DNA of 7,554 bases from NCBI GenBank assembly GCA_947259435.1, contig CAMYMP010000290.1, positions 1 through 7,554 of the forward strand, written 5' to 3'. The stretch's first letter is position 1, and the number at the start of each line of letters is the position of its first letter. The notes beneath the pieces are model-generated. The model ran no database searches. It saw only the letters and a list, made by a program, of their open reading frames with translations, and was not told the origin of the DNA. A program made the translations under genes and the position numbers. This stretch comes from an uncultured Woeseiaceae bacterium (lineage in GTDB: Bacteria; Pseudomonadota; Gammaproteobacteria; Woeseiales; Woeseiaceae). Positions 1 through 6,765 of the stretch are shown here, in pieces.

Positions 1-110
1 GCAGGGTGTGCGCACTGGATCGCGACGTGAGCATCGTCTTTGCTCAGATTCGCATCAGTCCATTCAGAACCATGACCCGTGAATCGTTCCCCACCGTTTC
101 CTGTCGCCAT
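1..110 (-). CDS. Start of the gene after sHdrC1, probably sHdrB1 (partial, runs off the window)
   Basis: An open frame starts with ATG at 110 and stays open for 36 codons to the window edge. A good ribosome binding site (GGAGAAG, 120-114) lies 3 bases ahead of the ATG and overlaps the sHdrC1 stop, leaving only a 9-bp gap, so the two genes are very likely co-translated. The translation begins MATGNGGERF and contains one Cys (residue 33) in the string QCAHP. In known sHdr clusters the gene after shdrC1 is usually shdrB1, a subunit with cysteine-rich CCG domains. That assignment rests on position only. The visible N-terminus is glycine- and acid-rich and shows no CCG motif or flavin-binding motif, so the identity is unproven. 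Confidence 0.5.
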   Translation of the reverse strand, partial: MATGNGGERFTGHGSEWTDANLSKDDAHVAIQCAHP

Positions 111-119
111 TATCTTCTC

Positions 120-866
120 CTAATCGTCGTCCTGCTCTTCGAGCCAGTCCTCGTAGTCATCACGCTTCTCATCCATGATGTCGCTGATCACGTCGAACAG
201 GTTCTCGTCGATAATTTCGAGACTGTCGAGCACTCCGGTTTCTTCCCAGATCGTGTATAGCTCGACCGATGTCTTCAGATTGACTTCCCATGCTGTCTTC
301 GTCGTATGCAGCGTCGGCATCGGAATTGCTTTTCGCAAAGTCTCCAGCGGCGCATCGATTTTTGAAACGTTCGGACCCCAGTCAGCGAATCCGTCCGGGG
401 TAATCATGTCCGGCGACAGCTGGTTGCCGGTTGAGATGAGTTTCAGCATGACGCGGCTGAACGGGCGCAGCACGTTCTTCGCCGATTCCATGCCGTGCTT
501 AATCGCGGTCTCCCGCATCAGCATAATCAGTCCGCCAGGCGAGTTATCGAAGGGACAGCGCGCGGCGCAGGTATAGCACTGGGCACAGGACCAGATCTTT
601 TCCTGCATCGCATCGTAGATGCCTTCGAGATTCTCGGTCCAGAGCAGCTGCACGATCTCGCGCGGGCTGAAGTCGTAATAATGTGCGGCGGGACACGTCG
701 CGGTGCAGATACCGCAGTTCAGACAACCGTTGAGTTCGTGGTCGTAGCGAAGATCCGCCTGGATGTCCTGAAATATTTCTTCGAGCTGTTCACGTTCGAC
801 CGGCGGCTTGTCGGAAACCGGATCGCCGATATATTCCTGAATACGCGAAGTGGACGAATGCGACAT
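120..866 (-). CDS. shdrC1: sHdrC1-like 2x[4Fe-4S] subunit of the sulfur-oxidising heterodisulfide reductase-like complex
   Basis: This is a 248-residue soluble iron-sulfur protein. Two classical 4Fe-4S motifs are visible: C48-C51-C54-C58 followed by Pro (CLNCGICTATCP), and C94-C97-C100-C104 followed by Pro (CAQCYTCAARCP). The roughly 36-residue spacing is typical of HdrC/GlpC-type electron-transfer subunits. The C-terminus is strongly acidic (EEQDDD). No transmembrane segment or signal peptide is seen, which fits a cytoplasmic complex. In the sHdr system, HdrC-like subunits relay electrons between the flavoprotein HdrA and the HdrB subunits while sulfane sulfur is oxidised to sulfite. The 'C1' assignment comes from its position behind dsrE3C and lipoate genes and ahead of the next Hdr gene. 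The ATG at 866 is preceded by AGGAAG and lies 10 bp after the dsrE3C stop. A methanogen-type HdrC or GlpC is less likely given the neighbours. Confidence 0.9.
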   Translation of the reverse strand: MSHSSTSRIQEYIGDPVSDKPPVEREQLEEIFQDIQADLRYDHELNGCLNCGICTATCPAAHYYDFSPREIVQLLWTENLEGIYDAMQEKIWSCAQCYTCAARCPFDNSPGGLIMLMRETAIKHGMESAKNVLRPFSRVMLKLISTGNQLSPDMITPDGFADWGPNVSKIDAPLETLRKAIPMPTLHTTKTAWEVNLKTSVELYTIWEETGVLDSLEIIDENLFDVISDIMDEKRDDYEDWLEEQDDD

Positions 867-876
867 AGACAGCTTC

Positions 877-1254
877 CTAGTAAGTCATGACTCTGCAGTC
901 TTCTTCCATGACCTGTTCGATCAGATGAGCCCCACCGACGATGCCTTCGCACTCGGGGATCAGGTCGTCCACGGTCATGTCGAACAGATCCAGATTCGGC
1001 GAGCAACAGAAGAACTTGACGCCCGCTTCGTGGGCATCCTGTATGAAACTGTAGACGGACTTGGGCGAGCCTTCCTTGACGAAAAGATCATCGGCAACGC
1101 CCTTTTTCATCAGGCGGCCCGAGGTTGCGGTACAGATGACATCGACGTCGTAATCCATCGCCGCCGCGACCGTCGCCTGAAATATCGGAGCTCCGAGCTC
1201 CTCGCCGTTTCGCGGGTCGGTATTCGCCATCACGATGATGAGTTTCTCAGCCAT
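877..1254 (-). CDS. dsrE3C: DsrE3C-type sulfurtransferase
   Basis: This 125-residue DsrE/DsrF-fold protein starts with the strand LIIVMANTDPRNGEEL, which is typical of the family. It has two adjacent cysteines, C83 and C84 (KFFCCSPNL), after the third core strand, plus C41 and C102. From memory, DsrE3C of Hyphomicrobium carries its conserved cysteine pair at the same place and passes sulfur between TusA and the sHdr complex. The neighbour sHdrC1, only 10 bp downstream, supports that role here. The ATG at 1254 has a strong AGGAAGG ribosome binding site. A 67-bp gap from the upstream gene holds a small 5-bp hairpin (1267-1280) but no clear terminator. It is clearly different from the second DsrE-family protein at 6766-7305, which lacks the CC pair. 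The protein is cytoplasmic, and its direction of sulfur transfer is inferred. Confidence 0.87.
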   Translation of the reverse strand: MAEKLIIVMANTDPRNGEELGAPIFQATVAAAMDYDVDVICTATSGRLMKKGVADDLFVKEGSPKSVYSFIQDAHEAGVKFFCCSPNLDLFDMTVDDLIPECEGIVGGAHLIEQVMEEDCRVMTY

Positions 1255-1321
1255 TGGCCCCTTCCTTCGGCGTCAGCCGACCCGCAAACCGCCGGATCGT
1301 CCAACAGCACATTAGCATATC

Positions 1322-2103
1322 CTAAATTACTGGTTCATCCAATTCCTGTGCGGCCCGAGCTGCCGCCTTGGGTGATGACATAAGGGCCGTGCACTGCACT
1401 AGCCCGGTCATAATGGGCACGAGCTCATCCTCGATCTGCGGCTGCAGGGTGCGCAGATTCTCGAGTTCGGCAGCCGCCGCGTCGGGCACTTCCTCGAATT
1501 CCATGATCAGATCTTCGACCATCCCGAGCTTAATCCCGGGATGCCCCGCGAAGCCATAAGCATTGTTACCAACCTGAAATAACGCGGGACGGCCAGCATT
1601 ATCGGTAGCCAGGATTTTCGCGCTGTCCGGCGGCACGGGCCAGTCGCGCATGTAGACGACCTGCGCAAACTCCTCCGGCAGGAATCCGTTCAGCGCATCG
1701 TCACTCCACATTCGAATGTAAGCTCGGTCGATTGCACGCTGCCGCCCGCCGCAATCGCGAGTATCTGGGCCCCCAGGCCGATGCCGATGACAGGTGTACC
1801 CTCGGCGAGTCTCGCTTCGGTCAGGGCGATTTCCTCTTTTAAAGTCGGCAGATCGCGCGTTCCCGCAGCGCCCCATGGCCCGCCGCCGAGCAGTATCAGC
1901 GCGTCGGCCGGCAAGTCGGCGGCCGGAAGCTTGCGACCGCCAGCAAACGGGCGAAAGTACTGAAACCGGATACGGCGTCCTTCCAGGTGGTCCTCCATCA
2001 GGCCGAGATATTCGCCCGACGTATGCTGAATAACGGCCACGACATTCATCGGCGTCTCGGTGCTGCCGGCCATCGCGAACGCGTCGGGGCTGCACTCAGG
2101 CAT
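1322..2103 (-). pseudogene. Class I glutamine-amidotransferase-like protein, frame-disrupted, with the catalytic Cys missing
   Basis: The first frame runs 2103-1690 (137 residues) and ends soon after ELTFECG. The rest of the domain continues in another frame from about 1711 to 1322 (SDDALNGFLPEEF to the end). The net change equals loss of 3n+1 bases near 1705-1711. The fold is recognisable as class I GATase: ILLGGGPWG, then the nucleophile elbow GIGLGAQ at 107-113, then FAGHPGIK in the second part. The elbow normally reads GICLG-Q; here residue 109 is Gly (codon GGC, one base from TGC). The usual GHPE is GHPG, so glutaminase activity is doubtful even if the frame is restored. Such GAT genes are often found in sHdr/lipoate clusters with no proven role. 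The ATG at 2103 overlaps the ligase stop by 8 bp and has the binding site GGGAGGA, which decides this start over the internal ATG at 2049. Confidence 0.75.
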
Positions 2104-3175
2104 GCTGTCCTCCCGCTCCGAGCGCGGCTGCTATCGACGCCTGAAAATCCTCCGGCGCGACGCTGAGCATGTCGATGTCGTTCGACTCAAAGAACTGCTC
2201 GATCCCGGCGTTGACTTCATCGATCCGCGTACCCGTCAGGTGCGCCTCGAGGTCGAAAACGATGCGCGGCGGCGTGACAAAGAAATCGCCGCTGATTAAA
2301 ACCCGCTGCAGGATTCTCTTCGTCGGGCCCTCCAGTTTGACGAACGAATCGATCGTGCCGCCGGGACCCGTATGACTGCCAGCAAGCACCTCGGCCTGAT
2401 CACCCGGATTGTCGATCTCGGCGACGAAATCGTCCGTGCCGATTTCTTCGAGGAAATACTTTTTCGCGAGCGCTTCTTCAGTCTCCGTGATTTCACCCGC
2501 TGCGGCGCTGATGCCCAGACCCTCTGTGAATCCTCTGATGAGCGACCGCTTGATCGTTTCGAGGTCCGGCAGTTCGTCGCCGAGCAGCTCCTTGAGCGTC
2601 ACGACACGCTCCGCGGCCGTGTCGAGCCTGCGCTTGGCAAGCTTGCTCTCGGGAACGTTCAGCGCAGCGACCATCCGCTGCGGATTCATGTCGACGAGCA
2701 CAGTACCCTGATAGATAAGCACATCGCCGTCGAAGAACCCACCGGTGCCGCTGATCTTGCGGCCATCAACTTCGATGTCGTTGCGTGGACGAAAGCGCGC
2801 GTCGATGCCCAGTTCGCTCATACCCTTAGCCGCCGCATTGCATATCTCGCGTGCCAGGTCAGGTAGCGCCGCAAGACCCAGCGACTTGCGATGAAAAACC
2901 AGCTCCCACCCGAGCTGTCCTTCATCCAGATAAATGGCGCCGCCTCCGGTGATACGTCTGACGGTGCCCACACCGTTTTGCCGGCAATACTCGAGATCGA
3001 TTTCCCGGCTCAGGTCCTGGTGCCGTCCGATCAAAGCGGTTGGCGGGAATCGCAAAAAGCGAATCGTATCGGGTACGTGGTTTGCCTGGCGCTCTTCGAT
3101 CAACGCCGCGTCGAAAGCGATATTTGAGCGCCCTTCGCGGACACCGGTATCAATGATTCGAAACGGATCTGGCAT
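2096..3175 (-). CDS. slpl(AB): sLpl(AB)-type lipoate-protein ligase
   Basis: This 359-residue protein of the LplA/BirA-like ligase fold activates lipoate or octanoate as the AMP ester and attaches it to a lysine of a carrier domain. Motifs in order are GRHQ (50-53, following the PPTALI strand), RRITGGGAIYLDEG (73-86, the adenylate/lipoate pocket), and GRKISGTGGFF with Lys140, the expected lipoyl-AMP-binding lysine. After about residue 240 comes an accessory domain of roughly 115 residues (from LAGSHTGPGG onward) that matches the position of an LplB-like C-terminal domain, so A and B parts are fused. In sHdr bacteria this enzyme serves the lipoate-binding protein LbpA rather than central 2-oxoacid dehydrogenases. 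The gene is intact. It starts 18 bp after the upstream LipS gene without an obvious ribosome binding site, and overlaps the next gene by 8 bp. Confidence 0.85.
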   Translation of the reverse strand: MPDPFRIIDTGVREGRSNIAFDAALIEERQANHVPDTIRFLRFPPTALIGRHQDLSREIDLEYCRQNGVGTVRRITGGGAIYLDEGQLGWELVFHRKSLGLAALPDLAREICNAAAKGMSELGIDARFRPRNDIEVDGRKISGTGGFFDGDVLIYQGTVLVDMNPQRMVAALNVPESKLAKRRLDTAAERVVTLKELLGDELPDLETIKRSLIRGFTEGLGISAAAGEITETEEALAKKYFLEEIGTDDFVAEIDNPGDQAEVLAGSHTGPGGTIDSFVKLEGPTKRILQRVLISGDFFVTPPRIVFDLEAHLTGTRIDEVNAGIEQFFESNDIDMLSVAPEDFQASIAAALGAGGQHA

Positions 3176-3193
3176 CTTTGACGGGGCGGGCGC

Positions 3194-4471
3194 CTATTCG
3201 ACGCGCACCGGGATGTCCAGCTGCCTGCGAATCTTTTTGATGTCTTTTTTTGCGGGCTGAAACGGATAGCTCGCAATATCACTGGGCGGCGAATCGCCGT
3301 AGGGGCGATCGCAGGCCGAAATATCATCCTGAAACTTGCCAGGGCAACCGGAGGTGCGAAACGCGATACCTGCTTCAATGATGTCGGACAACTCCGCATC
3401 CGAGATGCCGTATGCCGATACGCGACCCAGTTCGTCGAAGCGCATCTGTTCGACACGCACATCGCGATAATCGATCAGATAGCGCGCAAGCTGCACGCGA
3501 CGCCACTGGTCGCGCGGCGTTGCGGGCAGGTGGTCCATCAACGAGCCCTGTTCCGGAAAGAAACAGAACATATGGCTGTGGCCGCCCAGGTCAACGAGTT
3601 CCTGCACGAGTTTGAGTACGTCGTACTCGGTCTCGCCCATACCGACAATAATGTGCGCACCGAATTTCTGCGGTCCGAAGATGTCTTTCGCTTCCAGCAT
3701 AATTTCCCAATACTTCGACCATTTGTGCGGCGACTGCACGCCTTTGCCACGTGTGCGGTCGAACACCTCCGGCGTTGCCGCGTCCAGCGCCACCGTGAAG
3801 ATATCCGCACCGAGATCCTTCGTTTTTTGCACATCCTCACGTGTCATGGTCGTCGGATTCGACAGGATCGAAACCGGAATAGCGCCGGGGTCGATACGGT
3901 CCGTCCACTGCTGCAGGACCGTGAACGTGTCCGCCTCCGAGCGTGGATGGGTGATCATCGAGATACACATGCGATGAAACGGGCTGTTCCCGGCATCGCT
4001 GGCAACGATATCGACGATTTCGGCCATCGGCACGGCCGGCCAGTCGACGCGAATGAAATTGCGGTCCGCATAGTCTCGATCCGCTTCTCGATGCCGCGCA
4101 AGTCCGCAATAGGCACAGTTCGCACGGCAGCCTTCCGGATAGGTCAGCAGCAGGTTCAGACAGCGCGTACATTCGCAGCGATACATGCGGCCGCCCATGA
4201 TGCCCAGCGTGATCGCAGCCGCGTTCGACAACTGCACGTATTCCGGCGACTTCATGTGCGGCGCAAGGTAGTTGTTGTTGGGCAGGTACACGCCCTGCGG
4301 CGGAATGTCATTCGCTTTGACATGTTTGCCGTTCCTGCGATCGACAGGCGTCTTCTCCGGCAGACGCGGCGCCATGATGTCGAACGGGTTGTGATCCATA
4401 CCCGATTCAGTCTTCGCCTGTGTGACGCTCGATTTGTGTTCGATACAGCCCATTACACCGTCCCGGGTCAC
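3194..4471 (-). CDS. LipS-type radical SAM lipoyl synthase subunit (LipS1 or LipS2), intact
   Basis: This 425-residue radical SAM enzyme has the SAM-cluster motif C115-x3-C119-x2-C122 (CRANCAYCGLA). Just before it lies C99-x-C101-x2-C104, a plausible auxiliary [4Fe-4S] site. Near the C-terminus RTSGC (372-376) resembles the RSSC motif whose serine ligates the auxiliary cluster in LipA. These features fit the two-protein lipoyl synthase LipS1/LipS2, in which each partner inserts one sulfur into a carrier-bound octanoyl chain. Which of the two this is I cannot settle; the longer length and double cluster lean to LipS1. The open frame begins with GTG at 4471, overlapping the preceding stop by 4 bases (GTGA). 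ATG at 4453 (preceded by GGGACGG) or 4399 are alternative starts. The gene is co-directional with the ligase, supporting a lipoate-assembly role. Confidence 0.82.
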   Translation of the reverse strand: MTRDGVMGCIEHKSSVTQAKTESGMDHNPFDIMAPRLPEKTPVDRRNGKHVKANDIPPQGVYLPNNNYLAPHMKSPEYVQLSNAAAITLGIMGGRMYRCECTRCLNLLLTYPEGCRANCAYCGLARHREADRDYADRNFIRVDWPAVPMAEIVDIVASDAGNSPFHRMCISMITHPRSEADTFTVLQQWTDRIDPGAIPVSILSNPTTMTREDVQKTKDLGADIFTVALDAATPEVFDRTRGKGVQSPHKWSKYWEIMLEAKDIFGPQKFGAHIIVGMGETEYDVLKLVQELVDLGGHSHMFCFFPEQGSLMDHLPATPRDQWRRVQLARYLIDYRDVRVEQMRFDELGRVSAYGISDAELSDIIEAGIAFRTSGCPGKFQDDISACDRPYGDSPPSDIASYPFQPAKKDIKKIRRQLDIPVRVE

Positions 4472-5438
4472 GCCGCGCAGGAGCGCGCAAGCGAGCCTTT
4501 GAAATCACTGCCAAGTTTGATCGAACAGCAGGAATGCGCCTGTTCGAACGGTCGCCCTATGGTGTGCGCAACGCTAATCGCCCCATCCGCAGGAAACGCG
4601 ATCCCGTCGAGACCCGCCATGATCGCGTAAGCATCCGTGATGCGTTTGTGCATGCCCGGTGGCCGTGCGCAGCCGAGCAATACCTGCTTGTCAGGCAGTC
4701 GCTTGCGTGCCTCGCCGAAGATCTTGCCGACGTCCGAGGTCCCCGGCGTTACGAAGGTGCCCGGCTTGGCATAGAACGGCATGATGACGACGAGCACCAG
4801 CGCGGTTACCGGATAACGGCTGACGATATCCAGCGCATTGGCTTCGCCGAGAATCTGCCCGTAGTGCAGACCGATCACGATGTGCGGCGTTACTTCCATC
4901 AAGGTCGAGCACAGAGCCTCGAGCGTGGCTTCGAAATCGGCCACCGGCCGGTCCAGCTTGTAAACCTCGTGGATGGTTTCATCGGCCCCGATGACGTCCA
5001 TCATGACCGTGTCGACGCCGGCCGACTCCATGGCCTGCGCCTGGCGTTCTTTCATCAAAGCACTGTGCACGGCGATCTTCAGCTCCGGGAAGTTCCGCCC
5101 GAGAGCAGGAATCCGTTGAGTCCCTGCGAATCGATCAGGTGACGCACCTTCTCGTCAAGCATCGTCGGGTTCGTCGCCGGGATCATCGGCTCGAGGATTT
5201 TTTTCTGACAGTGATCGCAATTCAGGCCGCACGCCCCCGCCGTAATCGAAAACGCCGGGAAGCTGTTCTTGCCACAGCTGCTCAGCTCGGAGCTTTCGTA
5301 CTCTTTGAATGTCGGTGTGGAGAATCGGATCGGACGCGGTTCTTTGCCGGTCGCCGCGGTTTCGAATTGCCGGACCAGGGCTGCGTCGAACTCCGCGTCC
5401 TCGAGATCTTCAATGTCCGCCAGTGCCTCTAACCACAT
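4468..5438 (-). pseudogene. LipS-type radical SAM lipoyl synthase subunit, disrupted by a deletion/frameshift
   Basis: Two frames together make one protein. Frame one (5438-5079, 119 residues) carries the radical SAM motif C70-x3-C74-x2-C77 (CGLNCDHCQ) and the strand GFLLSGG (109-115), whose SGG corresponds to the SAM-binding GGE-type motif. It stops four residues later. Frame two resumes at about 5092 with NFPELKIAVHS and runs to 4468, ending near HSCCSIKLGSDF. The net shift equals loss of 3n+1 bases. SGG is followed almost at once by the next core strand (KIAVHS), so the intervening helix of roughly 15-20 residues is missing; this is more than a one-base slip. Family: LipS1/LipS2 lipoyl synthase, partner of the 425-residue protein downstream. 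It starts 3 bp after the deacylase stop and its end overlaps the next start by 4 bp. It is either a true pseudogene or an assembly error. Confidence 0.78.
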
Positions 5439-5441
5439 GCG

Positions 5442-6629
5442 CTATGCCCTCACGACCTTAGCTGCGAGGGATTTTATCGCGTCACGTACCGGGCCGTCAT
5501 ACGGAGAATCCACCAGGCGCGTCAACCAGCTTTCCTCGATGTCTTCTTCATCGATCAGGTCGCACTCCATGGCACGCATCAGATCCACGGCCTCCTGCGG
5601 CAATGTCTCGGGCAACTCCTGTCCGGTCAGCGTTCCCCACAGGCCGGCCCAGTAACGAGTGACGGTCCACGGGTTGTAACCGCCGCCCCCGAGAATGACC
5701 GTCGGCAGCTGCGACGACCTAAGCTGCGTGACCGCACGCCACAGCGCAGCGTTGCTCAAATTCATGCCCGACAGCGGATCACCGGCAAGGCAGTCGGCGC
5801 CGCAACAAATGACCAGCGCCTCGGGCGAAAAGTCGCGGGCCAACGGCAGCACCGCATTGTGCACGAGGTAGTCAAGCTCGCTGTCGTTGAATCCTCCTGG
5901 TACCGGCAGGTTGCGCGCGCCGCCATTGCGCCTGTCTTCTGCAGAACCGGTGAATGGCCAGCGGTCCTGCTCGTGTATCGACACCGTCATCACACGAGGC
6001 TCGTCGGCAAATGCGTCTTCCACGCCATCGCCGTGGTGCGCATCCAGGTCGAGGTATAGGATTTTCTTGCGGCCCGATCGTAGAAAGGTCCGGATCGCAA
6101 ATACCGGATCATTGAAATAGCAGAAGCCGCTCGCCCGATCCGGACGACCATGGTGGGTGCCACCGGAGGGATGAAATACGGTATGCCCGTCACAGGCAAG
6201 CTTTGCCGCGAGAATGGAACCACCGACCGTCATCGCGGCGCGCTCGAAAATACCCGCAAACAGTGGATTCTCGAGCGTACCAATTCGGTAACGGCTGCGG
6301 ACATCCGGGTCGACCTGCCCCGTGGAATCTGCGTATTGAAGCGCCTCGACATAGGACCGATCATGAAACTCGGTAAGTTGAGCGGCCGTGGCGGGCGGGC
6401 TTGTGCGAAAGTCGTCATCGGCCAGCCAGCCTAGGATTCGCACGAGATCGAGCACCGCCGAATGGCGCACGATCGTCAGCGGATGGTTGTTGCCGAAGGC
6501 TGCTCTTCGGAAGACCTCGCTGCCGATGAACAACGGCCGCGATGCGGCGGGGTTCGCCGCCAGCGAACCGTGATCAGGCATTACAGCAGGCGAGTTTTTT
6601 GCACTGTTTTCCTGTTGTGGAGTATGCAT
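5442..6629 (-). CDS. Histone deacetylase/AcuC-family Zn-dependent deacylase
   Basis: This 395-residue arginase/deacetylase-fold enzyme is of the class I HDAC/AcuC type, which hydrolyses N-acyl-lysine or related amides. All catalytic elements are present: the His pair H159-H160 in GGTHHG, Zn ligands D196 and H198 in DLDAHHGDG, the third Zn ligand D279 in CGADCLAGDPLSG, and the transition-state Tyr318 in GGGGYNPW. The length matches AcuC proteins. No signal peptide is seen, so it is cytoplasmic. The start at 6629 (ATG) lacks a clear ribosome binding site; ATG at 6581 is an alternative, since the first 30 residues are low-complexity and probably not part of the fold. It heads the lipoate/sHdr operon, with LipS starting 3 bp after its stop. 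The substrate is unknown; AcuC-like control of acetyl-CoA synthetase and deacylation of a lipoate-binding protein are both inference. Confidence 0.85.
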   Translation of the reverse strand: MHTPQQENSAKNSPAVMPDHGSLAANPAASRPLFIGSEVFRRAAFGNNHPLTIVRHSAVLDLVRILGWLADDDFRTSPPATAAQLTEFHDRSYVEALQYADSTGQVDPDVRSRYRIGTLENPLFAGIFERAAMTVGGSILAAKLACDGHTVFHPSGGTHHGRPDRASGFCYFNDPVFAIRTFLRSGRKKILYLDLDAHHGDGVEDAFADEPRVMTVSIHEQDRWPFTGSAEDRRNGGARNLPVPGGFNDSELDYLVHNAVLPLARDFSPEALVICCGADCLAGDPLSGMNLSNAALWRAVTQLRSSQLPTVILGGGGYNPWTVTRYWAGLWGTLTGQELPETLPQEAVDLMRAMECDLIDEEDIEESWLTRLVDSPYDGPVRDAIKSLAAKVVRA

Positions 6630-6709
6630 ACAGACAGGACCAATAGAGAAGATTCCCAGGCAGCTGCGTCCGGCGAGAGTATTCTATTCCCCTAATAAAG
6701 ACAATTCTG

Positions 6710-6721
6710 ATATTCTAATAT
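6710..6721. promoter_or_regulatory. Perfect inverted repeat ATATT-CT-AATAT, candidate operator
   Basis: Five-base arms with a 2-base spacer overlap the candidate -10 of dsrE3A. The 7-mer TATTCTA inside it (6711-6717) also occurs at 6680-6686, 31 bp away, about three helical turns, so two dimers could bind the same DNA face. sHdr genes in Hyphomicrobium are controlled by ArsR-type sulfane-sulfur-responsive repressors, which bind AT-rich palindromes. That such a repressor acts here is inference; no regulator gene is in the window. Confidence 0.35.
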
Positions 6722-6750
6722 GCCCTGCGGAGCCCCACAGTCTCAGTCAA

Positions 6751-6760
6751 AAGAGGTGAT
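6751..6760 (+). promoter_or_regulatory. Strong ribosome binding site of dsrE3A
   Basis: AAGAGGTGAT matches the anti-Shine-Dalgarno well and sits 5 bases before the ATG at 6766, fixing that start. It is clearly better than the site of the divergent deacylase gene, hinting at higher translation of the sulfur carriers. Confidence 0.7.
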
Positions 6761-6765
6761 TTCAA

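Larger units (their letters stand above)
6630..6765. promoter_or_regulatory. Divergent promoter region between the lipoate/sHdr operon and dsrE3A-tusA
   Basis: This 136-bp AT-enriched gene-free stretch must drive both transcription units. On the + strand TGATATTCT (6708-6716) fits an extended -10 element (TG-n-TATTCT, 4 of 6 to consensus) and would give a leader of about 40 bases for dsrE3A. On the - strand TAGAAT (complement of 6681-6686, 5 of 6 to TATAAT) is a candidate -10 for the deacylase-led operon. No convincing -35 boxes are seen, which suggests activator dependence or weak promoters. Calls are by eye. Confidence 0.45.

Noticed and set aside
1267..1280. Hairpin TCGGC-gtca-GCCGA as a terminator between the GAT gene and dsrE3C
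   Set aside because: The stem is only 5 bp and no T-run follows on the transcribed strand; dsrE3C is most likely still in the operon.
850..1383. 177-codon open frame on the + strand
   Set aside because: It lies opposite dsrE3C, which has cysteine motif, fold signature and ribosome binding site. The + frame has no recognisable motif.
1717..2095. N-terminal part of the second GAT frame (MQPRRVRDG...) as an independent protein start
   Set aside because: This stretch is Arg-rich and overlaps the well-supported first GAT frame. Only the portion after about 1711 matches the amidotransferase fold.
3530..4630. 366-codon open frame on the + strand
   Set aside because: It is antisense to the intact LipS gene and the end of the other LipS gene, is Arg/His-rich, and shows no domain motif. 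It is a by-product of codon bias in the real genes.
5079..5110. Programmed -1 frameshifting to join the two LipS frames
   Set aside because: No slippery heptamer is present at the junction (around CGGAACT) and the core helix after SGG would still be missing, so a shift could not give a working barrel.
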